Source of the DNA: an uncultured SAR86 cluster bacterium
GTDB taxonomy: Bacteria > Pseudomonadota > Gammaproteobacteria > Magnimaribacterales > TMED112
Direction of reading: 5' to 3'
Length of the DNA: 64,000 nt
Assembly (NCBI GenBank): GCA_902526535.1
Contig: CABZLG010000001.1
Location: 1 to 64,000 of the forward strand
The notes below the pieces were generated by a model, which was given only the letters and a program-made list of their open reading frames with translations, had not been told where the DNA came from and did no database searches. Positions 23,623-38,361 of this stretch are shown here, in pieces (the first letter of the stretch is position 1; each line of letters starts with the position of its first letter). A program made the position numbers and the translations under genes.

Positions 23623-23703
23623 TTTTTATCAACAAGTTATACACAGAAAAACAATATACTTATTACATGTTTTTCAAAGCTCTAGTATTATAAACTTATC
23701 GTC
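23623..23703. promoter_or_regulatory. oriC: candidate oriC / dnaA regulatory region
   Basis: rpmH-dnaA intergenic at the coding-strand switch; TTATCAACA (23626-23634) and TTATACACA (23637-23645) DnaA-box-like sites 11 bp apart, then AT-rich DNA. Confidence 0.5.
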
Positions 23704-25008
23704 ATGTCTAACAAGCTATCTACAATAAATATTTTCAATCAAAGCGTCAAAGAATTAGAAAGATCAATGAATCCCCCTGAATATAACTCATGGGTAAGAC
23801 CTCTTGAATTTGATCTAAAGGAGAATAACTTCAATATATATGCTCCAAACGAGTTCATTGAAAACTTTTTTAGAGAAAAGTATCTGCCAAGACTTATGGA
23901 GCTTCTCGAAAATAGCATTGGAAGAAACAGATTTATATTAAATCTAGGAGTTCAACAATCAACAAGTCCTGTAAGCAGTTATGATAGAACTGGTTTAAAT
24001 GATAATTACATTTTCGAAAGCTTTGTTGAGGGTAAATCAAATCAAATAGCTCTTGCTGCTGCAAAACAGGTTGCTGATCAGGCAACAGGAAGCAAATATA
24101 ACCCACTTTTTTTATACGGTGGAGTTGGTCTAGGAAAAACACACTTGATGCATGCAATTGGAAACAAGCTCAAAAAAGAAAGACCTGATGCGAAAATTTG
24201 TTATCTTCACTCTGAAACTTTTGTAAGTGAAATGGTAAAAGCCTTGCAGCTAGGAGCGATGAACGAATTCAAAAAATTTTACAGAGGTCTCAATGCACTT
24301 TTAATAGATGATATACAGTTTTTTGCTGGTAAAGAACAATCACAAGATGAGCTTTTTCATACATTTAACTGTTTGATAGAAAATGGCAACCTAATGATTT
24401 TTTCTTGCGACAGATACCCAAAAGAGATAGAGGGTCTCGAGGAAAGACTTAAATCTCGTTTTGGTTGGGGCCTTTCTGCTGTAATAGATCCCCCTGCACT
24501 TGAAACTAGAGCTGCAATATTAATGCAAAAAGCGAATGATATGGGGTTAACTCTGTCAGATGAATGTGCCTTTTTTATTGCAGATCAAGTAAAGTCAAAC
24601 GTTCGAGAGCTTGAAGGAGCACTTACTAGAGTTGTAGCAAATGCACGTTTCACAGATGCTGAAATTAATATTGAATTAATTAAAAACTCCTTAAGAGATA
24701 TATTGGCAATACAAGCTAGGATGGTAACAATACCAAACATTCAGAGAGTTGTTGCAGAATACTACAACATTAGAGTTTCAGATCTACTTTCTTCTAGAAG
24801 AAGCAGGTCTGTGACTAGGCCAAGGCAAATTGCAATGTCTCTCGCAAAGACACTTACAAACCATAGCCTTCCAGAAATTGGAGAGTCTTTTGGAGGCAGA
24901 GACCATACTACAGTTATTCACGCATGTGAAAAAGTTAAAGAACTTATGCATACGAATTTAGAAATTGATGAAGATTTCAAAAAGTTAAGAAGACATCTTT
25001 CAGCGTAA
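23704..25008 (+). CDS. dnaA: chromosomal replication initiator DnaA
   Basis: GGVGLGKTHLMHAIGN, GRDHTTVIHACEKV. Confidence 0.99.
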   Translation: MSNKLSTINIFNQSVKELERSMNPPEYNSWVRPLEFDLKENNFNIYAPNEFIENFFREKYLPRLMELLENSIGRNRFILNLGVQQSTSPVSSYDRTGLNDNYIFESFVEGKSNQIALAAAKQVADQATGSKYNPLFLYGGVGLGKTHLMHAIGNKLKKERPDAKICYLHSETFVSEMVKALQLGAMNEFKKFYRGLNALLIDDIQFFAGKEQSQDELFHTFNCLIENGNLMIFSCDRYPKEIEGLEERLKSRFGWGLSAVIDPPALETRAAILMQKANDMGLTLSDECAFFIADQVKSNVRELEGALTRVVANARFTDAEINIELIKNSLRDILAIQARMVTIPNIQRVVAEYYNIRVSDLLSSRRSRSVTRPRQIAMSLAKTLTNHSLPEIGESFGGRDHTTVIHACEKVKELMHTNLEIDEDFKKLRRHLSA

Positions 25009-25009
25009 A

Positions 25010-26103
25010 ATGAAATTTAATCTTGATAAAAAAGATATAGATTCGGTGCTATTATCACTTTCAGCAGTTGCAGACAAAAAGCAAACATTGCCTGTTTTAA
25101 GCAATATCTTAATTAAAGCATATGAAAATCGTTTAAATATGCTAAGCACTGATTTAGAGATAGAATTAGAAATGGAAGTAGAAAACGTTGTTGTTGAAGC
25201 TCCAGGAGAAATTACAATTCCAGCCAAAAAAGCAAGCGATATAGTGAAAGAGCTTCCGGATGGCAACATATCTTTTTCTTTGGAAGAAGGAGAGAAGTTC
25301 CAGATTAAAACTTCCACTGGCGAATATAATCTTGTAACAATGGAAGCTTCAAGTTTTCCTGAATTTTCATCTGTTCAAACTGAAAATGCACATGAAATTA
25401 ATTCAGAAGAATTGATAGAGTTATTTCAAATGACAAGTTTTGCTATGGGCAATCAAGATTGGAGACACTACCTTAATGGAACTTACATTGAATGTGTAAT
25501 GGGATCAATAAAAATGGTAGCTACAGACGCTCATCGACTTGCAATGTTTAAAAAAGCATTTAATGCAGAAGCTGAATTTAGTGGAATTATTCCTAGAAAA
25601 ACCTGTATGGAGCTTATGAGAATACTGCCTAAAGAAAATGCCAAAATTAAGTTTTTTTTAGATCAAAATAGAATTGTATTTTCTTCTTCTAACTTTATTT
25701 TTAAATCAAAATTAATTGATGCAAATTTTCCAAATTATAATCAGGTCATACCATCCGGAGATTCTGTAGAAATTAAAGTTAATAGGGAAGAGCTCCTTGA
25801 TATAGTTTCAAGGGTGTCAGTTCTGTCAAATGATAAATTTAAAGGTGTAAAGCTTAAATCAGAAGGCAATTTGTTAAAAATCTTTTCTAGTAATAACGAT
25901 CAAGAATCAGCAGAGGAAGAACTAGAGCTTGAGGTTGCAAATGATGGATTTGAAATAGCATTCAATGTTAATTATTTGCGAGAAATGCTTAATACAATTG
26001 AAGATAAAAGCATTTCTATACTTAGTTATGGCAATGAAAAGAGCGCTCTTATGAAAACCACAAATGTTGATAGAGTTTTAGTGTTAATGCCAGTACGTCT
26101 TTA

Positions 26104-26104
<1 letters not shown>
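25010..26104 (+). CDS. dnaN: DNA polymerase III beta clamp
   Basis: Full-length clamp, C-terminal VLMPVRL. Confidence 0.98.
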
Positions 26105-30423
<4,319 letters not shown>

Positions 30424-30463
30424 TTTTTTAATAAACTATAAAAGGTATTCTAGTATTTTAAAA

Positions 30464-31282
30464 ATGTTTCTCATAATTTTTAAAACAATATCTACATTTC
30501 CATTATTTTTAATAAATGGAATCTCATTAGCTATTTCAACAATACTTTTCAGATTAAATAGTTCACAAAAAAGAGTTACTGAAAAAAATTTAAATCATTG
30601 TGGATTCTATTCAAATCAGCTTTTGAGATTATCTGTAAACAAAACTTTAGAGAGTATGATGTTATACCCGTACATCTGGGGAAATCCAAAAAATTATTCA
30701 AAACTTATTGATAAATATGACTCTAGTCATGAAATTTTTTCAAAGGATGAAAGTAAATTAATTTTTACTCTTCACATGGGGTGTGTGGATGTGATGTTGA
30801 ATCTACTTTCTGACGAAATTAAGAGCCTAGACATTATTTATACTCCAGCAAAGAATAGTGAGCTTGATAAGATTATTAGAGCATCAAGAACTTATTTCGA
30901 GGCAAACATGATTCCTGCTAATGAGAAAGGAATGATTAAGCTCTATAAGAATTTTTTAAACAAGAAAAGTTTAGCAATGGCATCTGATTTAGTGCCACAT
31001 AATTTCAATGGAAAATACTCTAAATTCTTTGGTAAAAAATGTTTTAGCATTGACCTTTTAGAAAAGCTTTCTAAAAAAGGTACACACAACATTTATTTTG
31101 TTTACTTTACAAAAGGTTTACAAAAAAAATATAAATTTAATGCTATAAATATTGGCAAGCAGCTGACAATTGATGCAATGAATCAATATTTTGAAAAGGC
31201 TATAAAAGAATCTCCAGAACTTTATGGATGGGAATATAAAAAGTTCAGAAAATTAGATAAAGAAAATAGAAATATTTATTAA
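30464..31282 (+). CDS. LpxL/HtrB-family lauroyl acyltransferase-like protein
   Basis: HMGCVD (HX4D) motif and family layout. Confidence 0.75.
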   Translation: MFLIIFKTISTFPLFLINGISLAISTILFRLNSSQKRVTEKNLNHCGFYSNQLLRLSVNKTLESMMLYPYIWGNPKNYSKLIDKYDSSHEIFSKDESKLIFTLHMGCVDVMLNLLSDEIKSLDIIYTPAKNSELDKIIRASRTYFEANMIPANEKGMIKLYKNFLNKKSLAMASDLVPHNFNGKYSKFFGKKCFSIDLLEKLSKKGTHNIYFVYFTKGLQKKYKFNAINIGKQLTIDAMNQYFEKAIKESPELYGWEYKKFRKLDKENRNIY

Positions 31283-32715
31283 CTTTTCCAAAAAGAAGGA
31301 AATAGCAACAACAAAAAACCAAAAATCTCAAGACGCCCAATAATCATTGCTAACGAAAGTGTAATTTTTCCTGCAGGTTCTAAACTTGAATAATTTTCTG
31401 AAAATTGTCCAAGGCCGGGCCCAAGATTATTTAAGGTTGCACTCACAGCAGAGAAAGCAGAATAAAAGTCGATATTTTGAAGCATAAGAGTAAGCAAGAA
31501 TAGGATTGCAATTAGAACATAAATTACAACAAAAGAGAAAACTGATTCAATTTGCTTTTGCTTAATTTTTTCACCATTAAATTTAATTGTGCTGACCGCA
31601 GTAGGGTGCATAATTTTAGTTATATTATCAAAGGCTAATCTTATTAGAATGTTAATTCTCCATGCCTTCATGCCTCCTCCAACTGATCCTGAACATGCAC
31701 CTATAAATGCTAAGAGCATTATTAAGACAGGCAATAAAATACCCATTCTATTAAGGTCAGTAATAGTAAATCCTGTTGTTGTAATTATTGATATTGTTTG
31801 AAATATACCATACCTAAATGACTCACTTAAACCTATTTGTTCGTTGAATAATAAAACTGAGACACTGAATGTTGTTGCTGCAAGAATAAGCAACAAAAAG
31901 AATTTAAATTCATCATTTTTTACATAAAATTTAAAGTCTTTTTTCAAAAAAAATAAAAAATGTAATCCAAAATTTGTTGCAGATATCAATATGAAAATAA
32001 TGGCTATCCCCTCAATTAATGGACTATTAAAATATCCAAAATTATCGTCATAAATAGAAAACCCACCAATCGAGACAGTACTAAATGAATGAGATATAGC
32101 CTCAAAATAAGTCATCCCTGCAAGCCAATAAGAAATAGCGCAAAGGAGTGTGATTCCTAAATAAAATCTAAGCAGTGATCTTGCTGTCTTTCTGAGCCTT
32201 GGAGAAAAACTATTTTCCGCAAAACCAGATGTTTCAGCTTGAAGTACTTTTATTCCACCAGAAGCTGCTGGTATTATTGCAAGAACAACAATTATTAAAC
32301 CAACCCCTCCTGCCCATTGAAGTAGCTGTCTATAAATAAGAAGAGACTCTGATAATGCAGAAAGATTGGATATTGTTGTTGAGCCAGTAGTTGTTAGACC
32401 AGAGACAGCCTCAAATATTGAATCTGCATAACTCATTCCACTAAATAAGAATGGAAGGGAAGCTAAAATAGAAACAAAAAACCAACCAAAAGAAGTAATC
32501 AAGAAACCATCTCTGGGGGTATAGGTAAACCTTTTTCTTCTGAGAGTAAGCTCAATTAAAATCCCATATACTAAACAACTTACAAAAATTGATAAAAAAA
32601 TTATTTCTACTTGTGATGTATAAGCCTGCATAATAAGAGGTGGCAAAATTACAAATGTTGCAAAAAACAACATTAAAGGACCTAAGAATCTAAGAAATTT
32701 TAGAAAACTAATCAT
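31279..32715 (-). CDS. trkH: Trk potassium uptake system TrkH
   Basis: SGLTTTGST, GACSGSVGGGMKAWR pore motifs; next to trkA. Confidence 0.93.
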   Translation of the reverse strand: MISFLKFLRFLGPLMLFFATFVILPPLIMQAYTSQVEIIFLSIFVSCLVYGILIELTLRRKRFTYTPRDGFLITSFGWFFVSILASLPFLFSGMSYADSIFEAVSGLTTTGSTTISNLSALSESLLIYRQLLQWAGGVGLIIVVLAIIPAASGGIKVLQAETSGFAENSFSPRLRKTARSLLRFYLGITLLCAISYWLAGMTYFEAISHSFSTVSIGGFSIYDDNFGYFNSPLIEGIAIIFILISATNFGLHFLFFLKKDFKFYVKNDEFKFFLLLILAATTFSVSVLLFNEQIGLSESFRYGIFQTISIITTTGFTITDLNRMGILLPVLIMLLAFIGACSGSVGGGMKAWRINILIRLAFDNITKIMHPTAVSTIKFNGEKIKQKQIESVFSFVVIYVLIAILFLLTLMLQNIDFYSAFSAVSATLNNLGPGLGQFSENYSSLEPAGKITLSLAMIIGRLEIFGFLLLLFPSFWKS

Positions 32716-34052
32716 TTAAACTTGTTGTAAAACTCATCAAAAGCTTTTTTATCCTTGTAAAAAATTATCAAATGGTCTCCCTCAAGAAGTTCCGTTTCTT
32801 TATGGGCTATAACTACACTCTCACCCCTCTGTAGGCAAGGTATTTCAATGGAGTCTTGCATCTTTAATTCACTTATTTTTTTGCCTTTTAGGCCCTCAGC
32901 AAAATTGTCAATAGTTATTTCTAAAACTTCTGCTTTCCCCTTTTTAACTTTATGAACATTCGAAACAGAACCTTTTCTTACATATTTTAAAATATATGAA
33001 ACAGTTATTTGTACAGGTGAAATGATGATGTCTAACTCATTTTTTCCTACTAGATCAAAGTAAGCGTCATTATTAATAATGGTAATTGTTTTCTTTGCAC
33101 CTAATTTCTTTGCCATTAATGAGCACAAAACATTGGTTTCATCATCTTGGGTAACTGCAACATAAACATCACATTCTGTAATGCCTTCATTAGCTAAGAA
33201 ATCTTTATCTGCTGCATCAGCATTTAAAATTAGAACATCATCTAGCAGATCAGAAGCAATCTTGCTTTGTGTTGAATCTTTTTCTATTACTTTTAAGTTA
33301 AAGTCATTTTTTATTTTAGAGGCCAATGAAGTACCAATATTACCTGCACCGACAACGTATATATTTTTATACTTATCTTCTAGTTTCTGAAGCTCTTGAG
33401 TTACATCCTCAATATGTTTTTCGTCGGCCATAAAAAAAACTTCATCTCCTTCCAATATCGTTGTATCGCCTGTTGGTATAATGAGGCCTTCATCCCTGTA
33501 TAAAGCAGGAATGCGTGTTTCATAATCAGGTAAATCACTATTTAATTCTTTTATCTGACGACCAACCAAGATACCGCTTTTTTTTGCGTAGACACTTACA
33601 AGCTTAATTTTTCCTTCAGCAAAATCTAAAATTTCTAAAGCACCAGGATGTTTCAAAAGACTCTTTATTTCATCAGTGATAAGATCTTCAGGATTAATAA
33701 AAAAATCTACATGGCTTGCAATTTTTTTAGCGATTTCTTTGTATTCAGACCCCTTTAATCTGCAGATTATTTTTTTTACATCAAATTTTGCATGTGCAAT
33801 TATTGATGCTAAAAGATTTATTTCTTCTGAATCTGTAAGACAAAGAAGTAAACTGTTTTCATCCAAGTTGCTTTTAGAAAGTGTATTAGGAGAGGTAGCA
33901 TCTCCAATCACTGTTTTAATTCCCTCTTTTGATTTTAGTGGCTCAAGATTAGCTTCATTGTTGTCTATTACAACAATGTCATTATCTTCGGTTGATAATT
34001 CTGTAGCAACACTGCCACCTATTGAACCACCACCGAGTATGATTATCTTCAA
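32712..34052 (-). CDS. trkA: Trk system potassium uptake protein TrkA
   Basis: Two RCK/TrkA-N repeats (IILGGGSIGGSVA, VVGAGNIGTSLA). Confidence 0.95.
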   Translation of the reverse strand: MKIIILGGGSIGGSVATELSTEDNDIVVIDNNEANLEPLKSKEGIKTVIGDATSPNTLSKSNLDENSLLLCLTDSEEINLLASIIAHAKFDVKKIICRLKGSEYKEIAKKIASHVDFFINPEDLITDEIKSLLKHPGALEILDFAEGKIKLVSVYAKKSGILVGRQIKELNSDLPDYETRIPALYRDEGLIIPTGDTTILEGDEVFFMADEKHIEDVTQELQKLEDKYKNIYVVGAGNIGTSLASKIKNDFNLKVIEKDSTQSKIASDLLDDVLILNADAADKDFLANEGITECDVYVAVTQDDETNVLCSLMAKKLGAKKTITIINNDAYFDLVGKNELDIIISPVQITVSYILKYVRKGSVSNVHKVKKGKAEVLEITIDNFAEGLKGKKISELKMQDSIEIPCLQRGESVVIAHKETELLEGDHLIIFYKDKKAFDEFYNKFK

Positions 34053-34990
34053 ATCAAGTTTCCCTTAAGAGGAATTATATCTCTTTTTGAATTAAAGAAA
34101 TCATTTGATGAAATTACTTTTTTACCTGGAAACTGGAAACTTTTTAAGTTTATCGCTCCTTTTTGACAGCAAACTGTCATGCCATTTTTGTCAAAAGAAA
34201 AAATTTCACCTGGAATACCTGTGATAGTTTTAATATTCTCAATGTCTATTGCTTTTACTGTTTCATTATTGAATTTAAAATAGCTGCCAGGCCACCTTTT
34301 GAATGCTAAAAAATTTCTAAATACCTGAGAAGAATCTATATTCCAATTTATCAATCCTTCTTCTTTCATGACCTTATGGGCATATGTTACTTTTTCTTCT
34401 TCTTGAGTTTTAGGTATTATTTCTTCAGAACAAATTTCAACAATTGTACTACTCAAATGCATATTGGTCATTTCAACTAACTTTTTCTCTAAAATATAAA
34501 TATCTTGGCCATGGTTCTTTGTAGAAAAAGTTTTATATATTCCTCCTGCATCAAGCTTTTCTTCTATTTTCATAAAACTTACTCCAAGGCTTTTATCACC
34601 ATTTGCAATAGCTCTTTGCATAGGTGCTGCACCTCGCCATTTAGGCAGTATAGAAAAATGAACATTTAAACATCCATATTTAGGATGTTCCAAGAGCCAA
34701 CGCGGCAAAATTTTGCCATAGGCCACAACAATAAGAAGATCTATATTCTGTTTAAGAATAATCTTTTTAAAATCACTATCATTTAAGTTCTCAGGCTGAA
34801 GTACGCTATATATGGCTTTTTTTTGTAGAAACTTAGAACTTTTGAGTTGAGCTCCTCTGCCAGCCTTTTTGTCAGTTTGAGTGAGGATAAAGTTTATATG
34901 AAAGTCTTGATTTGATAATTCCTCGAATATATCGAATGAAATTTCAGGGGTACCTGCAAAGGCTATATTGATATTACTATTTTTTTTCAT
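34049..34990 (-). CDS. fmt: methionyl-tRNA formyltransferase
   Basis: NVHFSILPKWRGAAPMQRAI motif. Confidence 0.96.
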   Translation of the reverse strand: MKKNSNINIAFAGTPEISFDIFEELSNQDFHINFILTQTDKKAGRGAQLKSSKFLQKKAIYSVLQPENLNDSDFKKIILKQNIDLLIVVAYGKILPRWLLEHPKYGCLNVHFSILPKWRGAAPMQRAIANGDKSLGVSFMKIEEKLDAGGIYKTFSTKNHGQDIYILEKKLVEMTNMHLSSTIVEICSEEIIPKTQEEEKVTYAHKVMKEEGLINWNIDSSQVFRNFLAFKRWPGSYFKFNNETVKAIDIENIKTITGIPGEIFSFDKNGMTVCCQKGAINLKSFQFPGKKVISSNDFFNSKRDIIPLKGNLI

Positions 34991-35483
34991 CTTTAAGCTT
35001 CAAAAGCTTATCTCTAATTCTATTTCTCTTTAAAGACGATGAATAATCTACTAATAATTTTCCGTTTAAATGATCAATTTCATGCTGGATGCAAAAACCT
35101 AATAAACCATCTGCAGTCAATTCTTTATCTGAGCCATTTAAGTCTTGATATTTTAATTTTATTTTCTTTACTCTTTTAACTTCTTGCCTAAAAGAAGGAA
35201 TTGACAGGCAGCCTTCTTCCGATAATTCAAGAGTATCATCTAAAATTTCATAATCAGGATTTACAATGTATAGAGGGCTACTTTTGTCTTCAGACAAATC
35301 AATTACTATTAATCTTTTATGTATGTCCACTTGAGTTGCAGCCAGCCCTATACCTTTGTCTTCATACATTGTATGCAGCATATCGGATGCCATAGACTTT
35401 AATTTGTCATTAAATTCTATAACTGGTTCAGCAGTTTTTCTTAACCTTGGGTCAGGAAATGTTAATATGTTCAACTTATTCAT
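34977..35483 (-). CDS. def: peptide deformylase
   Basis: GIGLAATQV, EEGCLSIP, QHEIDHLNG. Confidence 0.97.
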   Translation of the reverse strand: MNKLNILTFPDPRLRKTAEPVIEFNDKLKSMASDMLHTMYEDKGIGLAATQVDIHKRLIVIDLSEDKSSPLYIVNPDYEILDDTLELSEEGCLSIPSFRQEVKRVKKIKLKYQDLNGSDKELTADGLLGFCIQHEIDHLNGKLLVDYSSSLKRNRIRDKLLKLKDEKK

Positions 35484-35504
35484 TTTTGTTATTATTAATA
35501 TTAT

Positions 35505-36002
35505 ATGAACGAAATTAAAGTTTCTGTAATTCTTGGCTCCGATTCGGATGTTGAATTAGGTAAAGCTGCGATTAACTCCTTGAAAGATTTTTCAATTCCT
35601 TGTGAATTAAAAGTCATATCTGCTCACCGCTCTCCTGATGTATTGGTAGATTATTTGAAAAATTCAAAAGGTAGAGGCTGCAAGGTCTATATTGGAATCG
35701 CCGGTATGGCAGCACACTTAGCTGGTGCAATCGCCGCACATTCATCAAGTCCAGTTTTAGGTGTTCCATCAGCTAACAGTTCTCTGAATGGGCTGGATGC
35801 AATCTTATCCACGTTACAAATGCCTGCAGGTGTACCAGTTGCAACTTTTGCGGCTGGAAAGGCTGGCGCAACAAATGCTGGAATTTTTGCCGCACAGATG
35901 TTAGCAGCTAGTAATGATGAATTAGCAGAAAAAATCAACTCTTTTAAAGCAGAGTTAAGAGAGAAAACTATTCTCAAAGATAAAAATCTTGATAGAGACT
36001 GA
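35505..36002 (+). CDS. purE: N5-carboxyaminoimidazole ribonucleotide mutase
   Basis: LGSDSDVELGKAA, SAHRSPD, GIAGMAAHLAG. Confidence 0.97.
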   Translation: MNEIKVSVILGSDSDVELGKAAINSLKDFSIPCELKVISAHRSPDVLVDYLKNSKGRGCKVYIGIAGMAAHLAGAIAAHSSSPVLGVPSANSSLNGLDAILSTLQMPAGVPVATFAAGKAGATNAGIFAAQMLAASNDELAEKINSFKAELREKTILKDKNLDRD

Positions 36003-36510
36003 TAAGATACCTTTAGCAGCAAGTTGGATTAAAGAAAAAAAAATCATTGCTTATCCAACAGAGGGAGTTTGGGGTATTGGCTGTATTAACAATGAATTTG
36101 TAATATCTAAATTAAGTGAAATTAAACAAAGACCTAGAGATAAAAAATACATCCTGCTGTTCAAAAGTGTTTACGACTTAAGGAAAAAATTTGATGTGAA
36201 AAAAGATTACATCAAACAAATCAAGGAACTTTCAGATAGTTTTACAACAATTATTGTTCCTTTTGGTGAAAATAATAGTATTGCAGTCAGAATTCCGAAA
36301 ATAAAAATTCTTCAAGATTTGCTTGAAGAAGTTGGTGAAGAAATTGTTTCTACATCAGCAAACATATCATCTTTAAGCGTGTGTAAAAATGTTAAACAAA
36401 TTAAAACAGTTTTTTCTAAAAAAATTTTTGGTATTCTAAACCTCCCTTTAGGTGGAGAAAAAAGATCATCAAAAATTTATGATTTAAAGACAGATACTTA
36501 TGTTAGATAA
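35989..36510 (+). CDS. tsaC: threonylcarbamoyl-AMP synthase (YrdC/TsaC family)
   Basis: IIAYPTEGVWGIGC, KQRPRDKKYILL, STSANIS; TTG start. Confidence 0.9.
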   Translation: MIETDKIPLAASWIKEKKIIAYPTEGVWGIGCINNEFVISKLSEIKQRPRDKKYILLFKSVYDLRKKFDVKKDYIKQIKELSDSFTTIIVPFGENNSIAVRIPKIKILQDLLEEVGEEIVSTSANISSLSVCKNVKQIKTVFSKKIFGILNLPLGGEKRSSKIYDLKTDTYVR

Positions 36511-37384
36511 AATAGCAGAAAACTTTCGACAAATTCATCAATCACTAATAGATAACTTTTATTGTTATGAACAAAAAGAAAAAATTATTATTGATAAATG
36601 GGAAAAAGATTCACTTGGCCATGGTATTTCAGTTGTTGTAGATTGTGGCAAATTTTTCGATAAAGCGGGAATTAATTTTTCACAAATTTCCGGTAATTCT
36701 TTACCTAGATCATCTGTTGGAGGTGAGGGATATAAAGACGCTCCATATTTTGCGACTGGAGTTTCAGTTGTCTTTCATCCCAAAAACCCAAACATACCAA
36801 CCTCACATCTGAATGTAAGGTATTTTGCGACTTTTAATGAGAAAAATGAAATTAATGAAGATTGGTTTGGGGGAGGTTTTGACTTAACACCTTATGTTCC
36901 TTTTAAAGAGGATTGTAAATCATGGCATCAGCAAGCCCAAATTGCGTCAAAAAACAGATATCAAGAATGGAAAAAAAATTGTGATGATTATTTTTATTTA
37001 AAACATAGAAATGAGCACAGGGGTATTGGCGGTATTTTTTATGAAAAACAGACATTTGAAAAATCTGAACAAGGATTACAGCTATCTAAAAGCGTTGCAG
37101 AGTGTTTTTTAAATGGATACAGCAATATTTTAGATAAAAGAAAAGACCTTAAGTTTACAGAAAGACAAAAAGAGTTTCAGATTTTTAGAAGAGGAAGGTA
37201 TGTAGAATTTAATCTCTTGTATGACAGAGGAACTTTATTTGGACTTCAGTCTGGAGGGAGAATAGAGTCAATTTTAATGTCTCTTCCCAGTAAAGTTTCA
37301 TGGCGCTATAAATTTGATCAAAATCTAAATAGTGAGGAACAAGATCTTTACAACCTTATATCCAAACAGCATCAATGGATATGA
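36500..37384 (+). CDS. hemF: oxygen-dependent coproporphyrinogen III oxidase
   Basis: HLNVRYF, WFGGGFDLTPYVPF, RGIGGIFYE, RGRYVEFNLLYDRGTLFGL. Confidence 0.97.
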   Translation: MLDKIAENFRQIHQSLIDNFYCYEQKEKIIIDKWEKDSLGHGISVVVDCGKFFDKAGINFSQISGNSLPRSSVGGEGYKDAPYFATGVSVVFHPKNPNIPTSHLNVRYFATFNEKNEINEDWFGGGFDLTPYVPFKEDCKSWHQQAQIASKNRYQEWKKNCDDYFYLKHRNEHRGIGGIFYEKQTFEKSEQGLQLSKSVAECFLNGYSNILDKRKDLKFTERQKEFQIFRRGRYVEFNLLYDRGTLFGLQSGGRIESILMSLPSKVSWRYKFDQNLNSEEQDLYNLISKQHQWI

Positions 37385-38148
37385 AATATAAACTTGGCGT
37401 ACTTGGCAAAGGAATCTTTTATTCGTTATCCCCCAAAATTCATAATTTATTCGCTAAAAAAAGCAATATTGATATTGAATATGAAATTTATGACATAGAA
37501 AAAGATTCTTTAACTTTTATAGATAATTTTTTCAAAAATGGTGGGCACGGATTAAATATAACCCAACCGTTTAAAGAAGAAGTAGGAAAATTTTATAATG
37601 CGCCACCCTCAAACATTCTCTTCAAAAGTGATAATGAGATAAAAGCTGACTCAGTTGATGCAGAGGGACTTTTCACTGATTTATTTAAAAAAAATATTAA
37701 AATAAATTCTGATACAAGAATTTTGTTGTTGGGATTAGGTGGTGCTGGGATCTCGATAATTAATTCCTCAATATTTAGCAAATGTAATTTTGTAGTTTGG
37801 AATAGATCCAAGAGTAAATACAAAAATATTCAGAGAGAATTTTTAGAATTTAAAAATAATTATGATAAGAAAATTGATCTTGTAGTTTCATGCGTCTCAG
37901 AAATGAATAATGAAATTTCTGAGATTATTTTGAACACAAAATTTCAAGAATTTGCACACATATATGATATTAATTACAAAAACAAAACCAATACACATTA
38001 CAAAAAAATTTCTTTAAAAAAAAATGTTAGTTTTAATTCAGGCGAAGGTATGTTGGTTGAACAAGCTGCACTTTCATGGATGAGATGGTTTGATAATAAA
38101 CCTGACACTGCAGATGTTAAAGTAATAATACAAAATGAAAGGATATAA
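37375..38148 (+). CDS. aroE: shikimate dehydrogenase (divergent)
   Basis: YSLSPKIHN, NITQPFKEE, LGLGGAGISI; conserved hemF-aroE neighbourhood. Confidence 0.85.
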   Translation: MDMKYKLGVLGKGIFYSLSPKIHNLFAKKSNIDIEYEIYDIEKDSLTFIDNFFKNGGHGLNITQPFKEEVGKFYNAPPSNILFKSDNEIKADSVDAEGLFTDLFKKNIKINSDTRILLLGLGGAGISIINSSIFSKCNFVVWNRSKSKYKNIQREFLEFKNNYDKKIDLVVSCVSEMNNEISEIILNTKFQEFAHIYDINYKNKTNTHYKKISLKKNVSFNSGEGMLVEQAALSWMRWFDNKPDTADVKVIIQNERI

Positions 38149-38299
38149 ATTTATCGCTGGAGCCATATGCCCTTCTTGTAAGGAGCAAGATAGTATAGTT
38201 CTAAAAGACGACGATTCCGAAGTTAAATGTATTTCCTGTAATTACTTTGAGCTTAAGGATGATAAGGATCTTGATTCAATTAAAATAATGGATGATTAG
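38135..38299 (+). CDS. yheV: YheV-like (DUF2387) zinc-ribbon protein
   Basis: Manual ORF MKGYKFIAGAICPSCKEQDSIVLKDDDSEVKCISCNYFELKDDKDLDSIKIMDD*; CPSC...CISC; not in ORF track. Confidence 0.75.
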   Translation: MKGYKFIAGAICPSCKEQDSIVLKDDDSEVKCISCNYFELKDDKDLDSIKIMDD

Positions 38300-38361
38300 A
38301 AGTGACTATTAGTGGCATTTATTTCTCGACATAAGGGATATTTATAGTAATATATGCGTAA

